From: Fulvia fulva
Lineage: Eukaryota; Ascomycota; Dothideomycetes; Mycosphaerellales; Mycosphaerellaceae
Assembly: GCF_020509005.1 (NCBI RefSeq)
Contig: NC_063017.1
Span: forward strand, 3,410,001 to 3,474,000
DNA: 64,000 bases
Direction: 5' to 3'
Shown: positions 23,201-34,729 of the stretch, piece by piece
Numbering within the stretch: position 1 is the stretch's first letter
Layout: each line of letters starts with the position of its first letter
The notes under the pieces: generated by a model
Told to the model about the DNA's origin: nothing
Seen by the model: the letters and a program-made list of their open reading frames with translations, nothing else
Database searches by the model: none
Position numbers and translations under genes: made by a program

Positions 23201-23731
23201 CGAGCTTCTCAACGATATAAAAAGTATATCTATAGAGTGTATATATACAGTGCTATACAGGTGTGAACAAAAGGTGTCTTGAACGCGACCCCACTAGCGC
23301 GTTTTCCAAGGACGCTAGGGCGGCCACCTTCCTTTCGATCCGCCCTCGGCCCTCTTGCTGAAGCACGCCGAGACTTTCGGGGCCATCACACTCCTTGGGT
23401 GTGGTTGCGTGCATCTTGGATGCCATGCTGCTCGTTCGGTTCCGAATGGGTCCGCGCGCATACTGTGCATCATGATCCCGCTGCAGCCTCGTATGTGGCA
23501 TAGTGACCCGGGCAGAAGGGGTGTTTGTGGAGGAAGCAACGAGAGGGAGGTCGAGTGCAGGTGAGAGAGGATCGAGGCGATCGACTTCTCGCGTCCCGGC
23601 AATGGATCCGGTCGAGACCCTGGCACTGCCTGGGATCAATGATGTTTCAGGCGTGGCACCGTGGCACTCAGATGAACTTGACGCGATCGAAGTCCTAGAG
23701 ACCTGCATCCCATGGACATAGCACTGCGACG
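23201..23731. other. Edge of the RIP block and MTO1 upstream region
   Basis: Near 23250 the sequence changes abruptly from CA/TG-poor to normal composition. The remainder up to the MTO1 start is GC-rich with overlapping short open frames on both strands and no recognisable protein. It presumably contains the MTO1 promoter. Confidence 0.5.
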
Positions 23732-25851
23732 ATGACATTGCTCTTCTCTGCGAGAGCGCGCATGCTCCGGGGCCATGCGCCTCGCGTCGGGTCGGCCGCT
23801 GCGTTCAGAAGGACGCTTGCCACAGTCGCCGACCTGCCTTCAAGGTAGATCAATCCTCATTTCGTATGCCATCACGACTCTGAGCACATGCATTTGATAG
23901 ACCGGCCGTCGATGTCGTAGTCATAGGAGGTGGCCATGCAGGATGCGAAGCCTCAGCAGCTGCAGCGCGAACGGGCGCACGAACGACCCTTGTAACACCA
24001 TCGCTCGATAACCTGGGCGTATGCAGTTGCAACCCTTCTTTTGGCGGGATCGGGAAGGGAACGATGATGCGGGAGATCGATGCGCTGGATGGACTGGTCG
24101 GAAAGATTGCAGACAAAGCTGGGGTGCAGTTCAGAGTGCTGAACAAGAAGAAGGGACCGGCAGTTTGGGGACCACGGGCACAGATCGATCGCGCGCTGTA
24201 CAAGAAGCACATGCGAGAGGAGATGACGGACTACCCGGCACTGTCTGTGAAAGAGGGCAAGGTTGCGGACATCATACTCGATCGATCGCCTGGGGCCGCA
24301 GCAGAAGGCAGGCATGGAAGGATAAAAGGTGTGCGGTTGGAGTCTGGACAAGTGATTGACACGAACAACGTGGTCATCACCACAGGAACATTTCTTGGAG
24401 GCGAGATCCACATCGGTCTTGAAGTGTTCCCATCTGGACGAATGGGGGAGGCTGCGACATTCGGCCTGTCGAACTCGTTACGAGAAGCTGGCTTCAAGCT
24501 AGGCAGACTGAAGACCGGCACACCTCCTCGACTCGACAAGAAGACAATCGACCTACCCAAACTTGAAGTCCAGCCTGGCGACGAGCCTCCTACGCCCTTC
24601 TCATACCTCAACTCGCGCGTCTCTGTCGAAGAACAGCTCCCTTGCTGGAGTACCCACACAAATGAAGCATCCCACGAAATCATCCGGCAGAATCTGGATA
24701 AGAGCATTCACATTCGCGAAACTGTCAAAGGTCCTCGCTACTGTCCATCGCTTGAAAGCAAGGTGACACGTTTTACCTCAAAGAATGCTCATCTCATCTG
24801 GCTCGAACCCGAAGGCTTCGACAATGATGTGATATATCCCAACGGCCTATCAATGACGGTCCCCACTGATGCCCAAGAAGCCATGCTTCGCACAGTCGTC
24901 GGCCTTGAAAACGTCAAGATGCTCCAACCAGGCTATGGAGTCGAGTACGACTACGTCGATCCTCGAAGTCTGAGAAGCACGTTGGAGACCAAGGCTATCG
25001 GAGGCCTCTTCCTCGCTGGCCAAATCAATGGCACGACCGGCTACGAGGAAGCTGCGGCACAAGGCATTCTTGCTGGCATAAACGCAGGGAATGCCGCCAT
25101 TGGCCACGAGGCCTTCACGATGTCGCGAGCAGATGGCTATATCGGCATCATGATCGATGATCTCGTGACCAAAGGTGTCAGCGAGCCATACAGAATGTTC
25201 ACGAGCAGGAGCGAATACCGTATGTCAGCACGCGCAGACAATGCAGACTTACGCCTCACTGCGAAAGGTCGCGAAGCTGGGATCGTCGGCGACGCCCGTT
25301 GGAGAGCTTTCAGCGATGAGAAATCACAAATGGACGAACTGCGCTCCCTCCTTGAGAACAAGAAGCTCAGTTCCCAAACCTGGATCGAAAACGGCTACCC
25401 AGTCCGCAGCGATGCTCACAAACGCAGTGCGTTCGACCTACTCCGGCATGCCAATGTCACGACCACTTCTCTCCTCTCCATGATTCCCGAAATATCTCAG
25501 TATCCCGAACACATCCGCGCTCGCATCGATATCGACGGCGTCTATGCACCCTACATAACACAGCAAGAAGCCGCCGCCGCATCATTCGCGAGGGACGAGA
25601 GCTTGCTCTTGCCAGCAGATCTTGACTATCAGGCTATCCATGGTCTGAGTTGGGAGGAGAAGAAGACTCTGAGCGAGACGAGGCCTGAGTCTGTTGGCCA
25701 GGCGCGCAGGGTCGAGGGCATTACGCCGCATGGTACGTTGACGCTGCTTGCGTATGTAAAGGGTGCATGGAGGAGAGAGCAGAGGAGGAAGATGTACAAG
25801 GAGACGGTTGAGGCGCAGACGCCGGGGAGGGAGGTCGAAACATTGGCCTGA
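23732..25851 (+). CDS. MTO1: Mitochondrial tRNA uridine modification enzyme MTO1/GidA (MnmG)
   Basis: MnmG/GidA family flavoprotein. With its GTPase partner (Mss1/MnmE) it builds the carboxymethylaminomethyl-type group on wobble uridine of mitochondrial tRNAs. Model: exon 1 23732-23844, intron 23845-23900 (56 bp, GT-AG), exon 2 23901-25851, 687 aa. The first about 35 residues are Arg/Ala-rich ([18 protein letters not shown]), as in a mitochondrial presequence, which supports this start. The FAD dinucleotide motif [10 protein letters not shown] is at residues 45-54 and the GidA signature [13 protein letters not shown] follows. The C-terminus carries [20 protein letters not shown], the usual GidA helical tail. 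Full length and intact. It is the first gene beyond the transposon block. Confidence 0.95.
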
Positions 25852-27428
25852 TGACGAAGCAAGTGATCAAAGGAGGAGGATGATGATAGTTGACATGATG
25901 CTGCATAGCGATAGCGTTTCAAGGTAGTGATGAAATGCCACGAGGTCGCCCAGAGAGGCTGTACAGCACGTGTACATTGTACAAACTAGAGACAATCATG
26001 TAAGATAAGCATACCGCTCCTGAGTCCGTTCCTCTTAGTAGCTCATCTTCTGTCTAGCACCCTTCCTTGGTATACGTCAGGAGGTTCTTACTACGTTGTG
26101 GCGGTGGTGAGAGCGGTCTGTAGGCTGAGCTTGGCCACGCACTCTCTCTCGGCTCACTCTTGTCACACCACTCGTAGACCATGTGATGTGCTCGCACGGC
26201 TAAAAGTGGAGCTCTAATCATGACGGCGTTGGCTGGCCTCCAGTGGTGCGGTTCACGCTGGTACCGTTCTGTGGTTTCAGAAGTGCTGGACTGCTCGGCG
26301 GAGCTGCGAACCTGCGAGATCTAGATCTGCCGGGCTGCAAGCCTGCAAGTGAATGCTCTTGGACGAAGTTTCTGTTTCCTATCTGCCGCATTTGTCGCAA
26401 ATTGCGGTTGCGGTTCTTGATGATGAGGTTTTGACAGGCGCGCAGGCCAGCTCGGGAGCTCATGGAGACATGGTAGGCCTGCGAGCAGGTCGCTTGATTG
26501 ATGACACCCCCATACTCCACAGTAAGTGCACGAGGTGTGTGGAGTCTCCAGGTGCCTTCCTGCTCCTGTCGAAACGTGGCTGTGGTTAGTAGATCCACGA
26601 TGTGTGTGTACCAGCAATTGATCAGCTTATCATGCCACGGCGAAACGTCGTGAGTTTGTGATATGTGTTTGATGGCAGCAGCAGAAGACCGAGAGCGGTT
26701 CGTACTCACATGCGCCTTGTGCCTTGGCGTTATACCAGAAGATAGATAATGGCAAGATCTAGATGACTCTAGCCACGGTCTCGCTTGGGATCCCGCGTGC
26801 GGATGTTGGCGAGCTTCGACATGTGATCGGGGCGGACAGGGTGGGAGCTGCTGCATTATCAGATCCGTGCAGTCCGTGCATTGCAAATGCAATTTGACGA
26901 TGGTATGATGCTGAAGAGAGCTAACACCAGCGTTGGTAGCACAAAGATCACAGCATGAGATGGAGTTCATGCCGGACAGTCTGTCGGCCACGCCATCGCC
27001 TTTTTGCCGGTGTGGTCGACCGGTCGGACGCTGGGCTGGCATGTCGCTGGGATCTGGTCGTGTTGCTGGCTGCAGTGCCCAACGGCCGATGGCGTGTGTA
27101 GTGCGAAAGCTTGAAAAGCTTCCTCCAAGTCCCCAAGTACCTCTCTCCAAGCTCGATCACACTGGCGCCCATTGGCTGGCATCCAGATCCACGACGGCGG
27201 CTTCTGTCATGCTGCTGATGTACCTGAGAGGTAGCTGCTGCAGGTCGCTGTTTCTGGGTGCGCGAGGCCTTGGGACGAAGCTCCCGTTCGGCTGCTGCAG
27301 AGGTGCAAGATGCGGGTGTTGGAGGAAGCCTATTTGCTGATCGTGTGCCAAGGTCCCATCAAGAATCAACCATGGGAACCGCACGGTGAAGAGGAAGACG
27401 AAGAGGAAGAGACAGAGCAAGAGCAAAA

Positions 27429-27484
27429 GCAAGAGCAACAGCAAGAGCAACAGCAAGAGCAACAGCAAGAGCAACAGCAAGAGC
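27429..27484. repeat. 12-bp tandem repeat (caagagcaacag)
   Basis: About four and a half copies of a 12-bp unit, preceded by a GA-rich run (27387-27428). It reads as Gln/Glu on one strand and Leu/Ala on the other, but no gene can be supported around it. Confidence 0.8.
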
Positions 27485-28457
27485 GAAATAATCTAGCCCA
27501 CTCCCAGCTGCGAGCAGCCGGCGGGAAGTGCGGTGGTCGAGTATGAGCATGAGCATTGAGCAGCCTGTTTCCACCCTACTAATAATTATACCAGCAGGCT
27601 GTCGCGGCCAATGCTGAAGCTGACGGACAGCGTGACTACAGTCTCACGAAATGAGGGCAATAAACGGCGGCTAGCGATCTGCAGGCGCGCCCAGTGCCAG
27701 GCGATGATCACGCGCATGGGAGCCTTGGAGGGAGAAATACATGTACATGTAGTTAGTAGCAGCAGGTCTCGTCATGGCTCCGTGCCCGCAAAGCGGGTAG
27801 GATCACTAGGATGGATCTGTTCGACGAGGCACGTGGCCACACGGGCATCTCAACGAACTGTCTGGAGTCTCGGGACTCTGCAGACTGGGCGGCGGATGGG
27901 CGACGGTGTCAGCGCAGGCAGCCTCAACGGTTTCGGAGGCTCACGTTCGCATTCACAGGCTACAGCAAGCTGCGGCGGATGTGAGGTGTCAAGGTGTGTG
28001 CGCGCAGTTTGCGCCAAGTCGAAGTGAAGTCATTTCTGGTAGCCTCGTGACCCTTCCACCACTATGTGGGCCAATGAACTCCACTAAAGCAGTATTGCCC
28101 ATTTTGATTGATATTGACATCCATCATCTGTGCCTCCTGGTCGACCGTGCTGGAGCTGAACCAACCTCGCCCTACCCCCGCCAGTATACTGACTTCTGCT
28201 GCTGCTGCCACCGCCGTACTAAACAAGCCGTGTCGTGCATTGTGCCTGAGGTGTTTTGCAAACTTCGAAGCCACACACCTTCACCTCGTGCTGCTCTCTT
28301 GTTACTGAGAGGGGTCGGACGAGAACTACTCCCTACTCCCTACGCACTGGCCGCACGAGAGTGTCACTTGCTTTCCTCCTCACACACTTCAGCTTCACTT
28401 GAGTCGCCCTCTCGAATCCGCTTTCACACCTGGCACCTGGATACCACCCGACCTGGT

Positions 28458-28460
<3 letters not shown>

Positions 28461-28491
<31 letters not shown>

Positions 28492-28493
28492 CA
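28461..28493. repeat. Trinucleotide run (cca)n(caa)n
   Basis: A short compound microsatellite in the CA-rich stretch upstream of GSK3. Confidence 0.8.
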
Positions 28494-28941
28494 TCCTTCT
28501 GGACCACCACCTGGACCGGAAGACACCAACACCAACCGGCTTACTGGATCACGACTGCCGCTGCCACTACTGCTGCTGCTGTCGCGACTGCCTCCGCTGC
28601 TTCGCTGGACCACTTTCGGCTTCAAGACGGGCCATAACTGACTCGTGCTTTCCAAGTGTTCAGCTGCGCTGTAGTGCCTACCTACCCGGGACCTCGCACG
28701 TCCTCGCTCAAGCTCAAGAACCTTCACGCGCACGCAACATTCACTGCGCCGCAAGTGCAGCAGCGCGCACCAACCGCTCTCCGCTACGCAGCCTTCACCT
28801 CCGCGCCGCCGTCCACCTCACCTCCACCACCACGGCGACACTCAAGTCTCCGCACCAACTCCTCAACCGAAGCCCTCCATACTCGCGATAGCAGCCCCGC
28901 CACGCCCACGCGCGTGACCACATCAACAGATTAGCGAAAAC

Positions 28942-30471
28942 ATGTCCAACCAACGTCCTTCGGCTTTCAGCAGCCTCAGAATGGGTGGTATGTGCGATTG
29001 GGTTGCATGTGAGGCATTGGCTGACAATATACCGCAGAGGTGATTCGCGAGAAAGTGCAGGACGGCCTCACGGGCGAGACCAAAGAGATGCAGTATACTC
29101 AGTGCAAGATTGTGGGCAACGGCAGCTTCGGTGTAGTCTTCCAAACCAAGCTCTCACCCTCGGGCGAAGATGCAGCCATCAAGCGCGTGCTGCAGGACAA
29201 GCGCTTCAAGGTCAGTCGGCGCAGTCATCGAAACACCCTTCCTCGCCCGTCTGCTGAGTCGCAGGGCTAACTTCCGAACAGAACAGAGAGCTGCAGATCA
29301 TGCGCATTGTCCGTCATCCGAACATCGTCGAACTCAAGGCGTTCTACTACTCCAATGGAGACAGGGTCCGAGAAACCGATCACAAAATGGGAGTGCAAAC
29401 AGCTCTAATGGCCGTGCAGAAAGATGAAGTCTACCTCAACCTCGTACTCGAGTACGTTCCCGAGACCGTCTACCGGGCATCGAGGCACTTCAACAAGCTC
29501 AAGACGACCATGCCAATTCTCGAGGTGAAGCTCTACATCTACCAGCTCTTCCGCTCACTCGCCTACATTCACTCCCAGGGCATCTGCCACCGCGACATCA
29601 AGCCACAGAACCTTCTCCTGGACCCGGCCTCCGGCATCCTCAAGCTCTGCGATTTCGGTAGCGCGAAGATCCTGGTTGAGAACGAGCCTAACGTGTCCTA
29701 CATCTGCTCTAGGTACTACCGTGCACCAGAGCTCATCTTCGGTGCTACTAACTATACCACCAAGATCGGTATGTGTACCCAATGCGCTCACTCACCACGT
29801 CGGTCGGGCACCAACTGACGATTCATAGATGTCTGGTCCACTGGTTGCGTCATGGCAGAGCTCATGCTCGGTCAGCCGCTCTTCCCAGGAGAGTCTGGCA
29901 TCGACCAGCTGGTGGAGATAATCAAGGTGCTTGGTACTCCGACTCGCGACCAGATTCGCACTATGAATCCGAACTACATGGAGCATAAGTTTCCACAGAT
30001 CAAGCCGCATCCATTCAGCAAGGTAATGCCTGCAGATGTGCATCAAGAAGAAAACTCGGAACTGACGCTGGTGTAGGTGTTCCGTAAGGCCGACCCAAAT
30101 GCGATCGACTTGATTTCGAAGCTGCTCGAGTACACGCCGACACAGCGCCTGTCGGCAATTGACGCCATGGTGCATCCATTCTTCGACGAGCTCAGGGATC
30201 CAGCCACGAAGCTGCCGGACTCGCGCCACTCCAACGGAGCGAACAAGGATTTGCCAAATCTCTTCGACTTTTCTCACCATGGTACGTTTCACAATCTTTT
30301 AGTGCAGTGACTTACATAAGCTAATCTGAATTTGCAGAATTGTCAATTCGCCCTGACCTGAACGAGAAGCTCGTACCGGCCCACATGAAGTCGACTCTGG
30401 CCGCCAAGGGCTTAGATATCGACAATCTGACACCTCTCACCAAGGATCAGATGATAGCTCGTCTGGATTGA
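28942..30471 (+). CDS. GSK3: Glycogen synthase kinase 3 (GSK3) family Ser/Thr kinase
   Basis: Fungal GSK-3, a kinase of many substrates in growth, stress and development. Seven exons: 28942-28987, 29038-29210, 29282-29365, 29420-29768, 29829-30022, 30077-30281, 30338-30471; 394 aa, the usual length for fungal GSK3. Seen: glycine loop [10 protein letters not shown] (about 41-50), catalytic HRDIKPQN (158-165), DFGSAK (179-184), activation-loop [13 protein letters not shown] with the conserved Tyr at about 195, and C-terminal [10 protein letters not shown]. The intron 29366-29419 is 54 nt, has no stop and keeps frame; leaving it in would add 18 residues between NGDR and KDEVYLNLV, where the family has none. 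All other introns are 50-71 bp GT-AG. Confidence 0.94.
29366..29419 (+). other. Stop-free 54-nt intron in GSK3
   Basis: Begins gtccga, ends gtgcag, with a ctaat branch-like site. Its length is a multiple of three and it is open in frame, so it is easily mistaken for coding sequence. Removing it restores the family spacing. Confidence 0.8.
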
Positions 30472-31864
30472 GATTGAGGTCGCCCGACTTCTCACTCACC
30501 ACCAAACGAGCATGAGCTTTCCATCATGAAGTCACGCAGCGATGCATTGTCACAATTGTCACGGACGGCGTTCGCGGCGCTGGCGTCACGGCGTTCCACG
30601 GGGCAACGAAAGGGAACTATACACTTCACGGTGTGACTCTTTTCACCATTGAACGAGGAGTTGTTCGTGGACATTGCATTGGTCCAACCAAAAGGCGAAA
30701 CACTCTTCACTGCGAACATCTTGCGTTGCTTGCAAGATGAGCTGCTATGGCCCTGGGTGCTCTGACTGATGCAGTGCTGCTCCTTCTCAGTGGATGTTTT
30801 CTTGGGCCGGGGAGATTTCACAGAGCGAAATGAAAGGGTCCTGGGTGTGCTTTGCGTGCAAAATTGCTTTCTTGTTCTTGCGATACTCACCATGGGCGCG
30901 GTCATCGGGAAAGGAAACTGGGCGAAAGTGAAAAAGAATGGGAAGCAAAGCACAAAACACATCAAACTTTGGCTGCTGAAATGCTGGAGGCTGGTTCTTT
31001 AACGAGGAAGAGATGGCGATGCCGTCTTCTTTCCCCTTCCTAACGGTAGCATAGGAGGAGCAGGCTGGGCCTTTCACAAGAACGGGCTGGTTGTCCCTTT
31101 AGCGACTTCTGCTGAGGGCTAGGCTATGTGCATTGCAATGAAACGACCATGAATTGGTCCTTGGAATAGGCTTCTTTCCCTCTACACTTTCCGTTTCTTT
31201 TTGCTTCTCGCAAGATCGACCCCTATCCTGTCCACTAGTGATTGCCAAATGAATAGTAAGACAGAGACAAGATCTTGCAGAAAAGATCAAGTGACGTTGA
31301 AGATCTAGCGGCCAATCATGCCGCGCCATAGTGATCGGCCTCCGAGCTTGGGCATTTTTGGGCTGGTGCGAGGTGCCGCTGTGGCACACTGAGACATGAA
31401 CCGGGAAGGGGGGAAGTGCACGAGTGACGCAATGCCCGGATAGGTGTTTGGTCCGAGACAGCGATGCGCTGTTATTCTTAGTAGGTCGGGAGGATGAGGA
31501 TGAAGTTGCTCGAAGGGGAGGATTTCTTTTCTGCTGTTGTTGGAGGTCGTTTAGTCATTTGAGTATGCATGCTAGTGATCTATGCTGGACCACATGCACC
31601 CGAGACCTCAACGCAACTGACCACAGTAGGTCCAACAGAAGATGAGCATGCGTTTTGGAACGGCCTTCAACGTTCGAAGTCCCAACGTTGTGTCGCAACC
31701 TCGCAACCCCGAGGAACAATGTCTTCCGAGTGGTATAGGCTTCTATCGAGCCTCGTAGATTGCGTCGTCGTCGTAGAGAGCAGTCCTTATTGTTGATCAG
31801 GAGTCTTGAGATTCTCAGCTTCAGTTGGACCCCCAGTGTGGACTGTCTCAAGCGACTGACTGCA
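30472..31864. other. Intergenic region between GSK3 and the NmrA-like gene
   Basis: About 1.4 kb between two genes that converge here. Short open frames only and no recognisable protein or RNA gene. Confidence 0.55.
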
Positions 31865-32770
31865 TTAGACCTTCTTCCAAGCCGATTCCTCCCTCAACCA
31901 TGACCGGAAGTCTTTGAGGAAAGGGTATCGTTTCCTCAACTCGGGGACGTTGGCATTGAAGCCTGTGGACTTGAACCAATTGAACATTATCCCCAATTGT
32001 TCGTTCAATACCCACTTGAGCGTCCTGGCCACAACTCCGTACGTCCCCTCCATCTCCCGCCCTGTCTCTTCTCTGGAGACTCTTGCGGCTTCGTCGGGGG
32101 AGGTGGCGTCTCCTGCCAGGGAGATAGCTCGGTTGCGATACTCTGGAGATTCCGCGTTGAGGAACGCTTCAGCTGCGAGTTTGCCCATGTCGGTGGTACT
32201 GATGAGTTGGAGTTCCGTGCTGGGGCCGTTGAGACGCCACATTTCCGCAAAAGCGCGGCCGAGGAAGTTATTGCTGAGGTTCTCGTAGAAGGCGACCGGA
32301 CGGAGGAAAGTGTAGGTGAGGTCTTTACCAGCGGCTTCGGACTTTGCGATGATGTCCTGCTCGATGTGGAACTTGCTGGCGAAGTGAGGGATTGGTGTTG
32401 GATCTGTATCGGTGTTTGGGCCGCGGTCGGTGGCCGTGAAGATGATGTGTTTGATTCCGGCGTCGACAGCGGCAGCGGTCATGGCTTTGCCTTGGTGTTC
32501 TTCTTTCTTTGCGTTCAAGGGCATCGTGACGGAGAAGAGGCCCCATGGCTTTTCGATCTGTTTGAAGATGCTGACTGGGTCGTCGAAGTTGCCTTGTATT
32601 ACGTGCACGTTCGGTTTGTTTGCGAGTCGTTGTGCGCTGCCGGATGTCTTGTCTCGTGTGATAGCATATATCTCGAAAGGTTGTGATGGTCTGGACAGAA
32701 GTGCTGATATTAAAGCGCCGCCTTGCTTGCCAGTCGCGCCAGTCACGACGAGTCTGCGTGTGGTCGCCAT
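31865..32770 (-). CDS. NmrA-like family NAD(P)-binding protein
   Basis: 301 aa, single exon. The N-terminus has the atypical-SDR dinucleotide motif VVTGATGKQGGALISALL (residues about 8-25). KPWGLFSVTMPL and GIKHIIFTATDRGPNT follow, as in NmrA/HSCARG-type proteins. These sense NADP(H) or act as reductases; the catalytic Tyr-x-x-x-Lys of classical SDRs is not evident, which fits the NmrA group. The start is the first ATG. The gene is divergent from the SDR at 33630. The exact role (regulator or enzyme) cannot be told from sequence. Confidence 0.88.
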   Translation of the reverse strand: MATTRRLVVTGATGKQGGALISALLSRPSQPFEIYAITRDKTSGSAQRLANKPNVHVIQGNFDDPVSIFKQIEKPWGLFSVTMPLNAKKEEHQGKAMTAAAVDAGIKHIIFTATDRGPNTDTDPTPIPHFASKFHIEQDIIAKSEAAGKDLTYTFLRPVAFYENLSNNFLGRAFAEMWRLNGPSTELQLISTTDMGKLAAEAFLNAESPEYRNRAISLAGDATSPDEAARVSREETGREMEGTYGVVARTLKWVLNEQLGIMFNWFKSTGFNANVPELRKRYPFLKDFRSWLREESAWKKV

Positions 32771-33629
32771 GATGCTGGTTTTCAGCCGCCTGTCGTGCGA
32801 GGGTTCCCGACAACAGAGGTTGTCGCCCCTTGCTCGAAAAGTAATGGCGATTGTAGCCTGCGAAGAAAGCTTCGAGCACCTTAGACAGAGCGAATGTTGT
32901 CGAAGCGATGGGTGTATCGTTCGCCTCTACTTCGCAAGCAGTGGCTACGTCCTAGTATTGCTATTGCACCGACCAAGAGATATTCGGATTCTCGTACAAG
33001 CGGCCACCTGTTCTGTTGAGAGCACTTGGTGTATTTGCAGTACTGCGAGAGGGCGTTGTAGTTAAGTGGATTTAGTTCTCGTTGAAGAATATGGATGGGA
33101 GTTGAGGAATTGCGTGAGATGCACTTGCCTGATATACTTGCCTCTGAAGACGAGCTTGCGTTCTAAGTACTACCCTAGATAGCACCGATAGACAGTGCAG
33201 AGATTTGAAGCTAGACCTGACAACAGTGGTGACAGTCTTGACGGGCAAAACGGGATGAAGAACGGATGATCTCGTCTTGCTCTCGGAAGGATTGCATGGA
33301 TGAGTTGAGCCGCACACGTGACTCGGGTTGCTGTTCGCCCGACTTGGTGTCTTTATTGAACCGCTCTTCTGTCTTCTCTCACCATTTCGCCTGCCCGAGC
33401 GCCATCACTATGTCGGCTCTTCTCACAATCTTGCTCGCTCTTGGCGCAGGATTCAGCACCAAAGAGGGAAGCGCTGACTGCCGCGTGATGTAGTTCCTCA
33501 GGATCTGCAACCAACGCGGTGGAACACACCATCGTGTATGGCGCTGCCTAAGTATATGACCGCAAGTCATCCTCGTAGAGTACGATTGTTTCTATTCTCC
33601 ATCAACATTCCACCGCCATCTCATTCAAG
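32771..33629. other. Divergent intergenic region, NmrA-like/SDR
   Basis: About 860 bp between two divergent oxidoreductase-type genes, expected to hold both promoters. A short frame at 33410-33493 with a hydrophobic start is too small to call. Confidence 0.5.
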
Positions 33630-34640
33630 ATGCAAGCTCTCAAGATTGCAGGCTTCCTTCCTACTTTAATGACATCCCAATTCTTCGTAAATATTCCCAT
33701 TCCAGAATTCGACTTCTCAGGCCAGACGGTGATCGTAACAGGCTCCAATACTGGCCTAGGAAAGGAAGCAGCACGACACCTTGTGCGCCTCAAAGCCTCA
33801 AAAGTCATCCTCGCAGTCCGAACAGTTTCGAAAGGCGAAGCTGCAGCCAAGGACATCGTCGAGAGCTGCAAAGTCTCTGCCGATGTGGTCGAAGTGTGGG
33901 AGCTGGACTCTGGTGATGAAGCTTCCATCGACGCGTTCGCAAAACGAGTTCAGGCTCTGGAAAGACTGGATGCCGCAATTCTGAACGCTGGCGTGATGAC
34001 CATGGAATGGCGCACGGTGGACGTCCACGAGAGTACTCTGGCTGTTAACGTGTTTGGGAACTTACGCTTGACCAAAGTTCTGCTGCCGAAAATGCAGGAC
34101 AGCGCGCGGCGGACTGGTCAGCAGGGTCGAATCAGTGTCGTTGGAAGTGACATGATGTATGTTGCAAATCTTGGCGAACTGGAGACAGATGGCAAAATCG
34201 TCGACAAGCTGGACAGTAAAGACTTGTCCCTGAAGTGGATGGGGCAGCGGTACCAATTGAGCAAGATCTTGATCTTCTGGGCGATGAAACAGCTGGCCAA
34301 GGTCAATCCAGTGGCTGGTGAATCTGGTGTCGTCTTGACGGTCATGACGCCGGGTGCTTGCAAGAGCACGATTTTCCGTGACCCGATCAATCCAAGGGTG
34401 AAGAACATGGCGGACTGGGTAATGGCTCTGTTTCAGCGCACCACCGAAGTTGGTGGGAGAGCACTTGTACACGCTATCGAGCCTCAGCTGCCGCAAGAGG
34501 CGCATGGAAAGTTCCTGATGGATGCCAGGGTAGGCTCCGAGGGATTGAATGTCACTAGTAAGCAAGCAGAAAGATTAGCAGCAAAGTGGAACGAGGAAGT
34601 TCTTGCTGTAGTGGAGGACCATGGGAATCCCAAGTTGTGA
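33630..34640 (+). CDS. Short-chain dehydrogenase/reductase (retinol-dehydrogenase-like)
   Basis: 336 aa, single exon. Classical SDR motifs: TGSNTGLGKEAARHL (residues about 37-51, NAD(P) binding), LNAGVMTMEW (NAG motif), Ser in SVVGSDMM and the catalytic YQLSK. The length and the TGxNTGLG form resemble fungal retinol-dehydrogenase/WW-oxidoreductase-like enzymes, commonly found in secondary metabolism. The substrate cannot be inferred. Its 3' end converges with the dioxygenase-like gene on the other strand, about 90 bp away. Confidence 0.9.
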   Translation: MQALKIAGFLPTLMTSQFFVNIPIPEFDFSGQTVIVTGSNTGLGKEAARHLVRLKASKVILAVRTVSKGEAAAKDIVESCKVSADVVEVWELDSGDEASIDAFAKRVQALERLDAAILNAGVMTMEWRTVDVHESTLAVNVFGNLRLTKVLLPKMQDSARRTGQQGRISVVGSDMMYVANLGELETDGKIVDKLDSKDLSLKWMGQRYQLSKILIFWAMKQLAKVNPVAGESGVVLTVMTPGACKSTIFRDPINPRVKNMADWVMALFQRTTEVGGRALVHAIEPQLPQEAHGKFLMDARVGSEGLNVTSKQAERLAAKWNEEVLAVVEDHGNPKL

Positions 34641-34729
34641 ATAGAAGATACAAGTGCAATCTCAATGTTGTAGCGCACGTTTTGTGATGCGCTTTGATTC
34701 ATCGACAAGCTGTCTTAGCTGTCGACTGC

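Larger units (their letters stand above)
25852..28941. other. Long intergenic region upstream of GSK3
   Basis: About 3.1 kb with no protein I can support. Open frames up to 310 codons exist on the minus strand (26218-27150) but have no recognisable domain. From about 28250 to 28940 the plus strand is C- and CA-rich and pyrimidine-rich, fitting a GSK3 promoter or leader. Two simple repeats lie inside. Confidence 0.5.

Noticed and set aside
23220..23260. Possible mariner terminal inverted repeat (cagtgctatacaggtg)
   Set aside because: Resembles a Tc1-type end, but no partner repeat was found at the other side.
23253..23738. 161-codon minus-strand frame upstream of MTO1
   Set aside because: Ser/Arg-rich with no motif, overlaps competing frames on both strands and the MTO1 start.
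26218..27150. 310-codon minus-strand frame
   Set aside because: Long, but with no domain, signal or likely codon pattern; several frames overlap it and no splice structure was seen.
27157..27574. Leu- or Gln/Glu-repeat frames
   Set aside because: Produced by the 12-bp tandem repeat, open in several frames at once.
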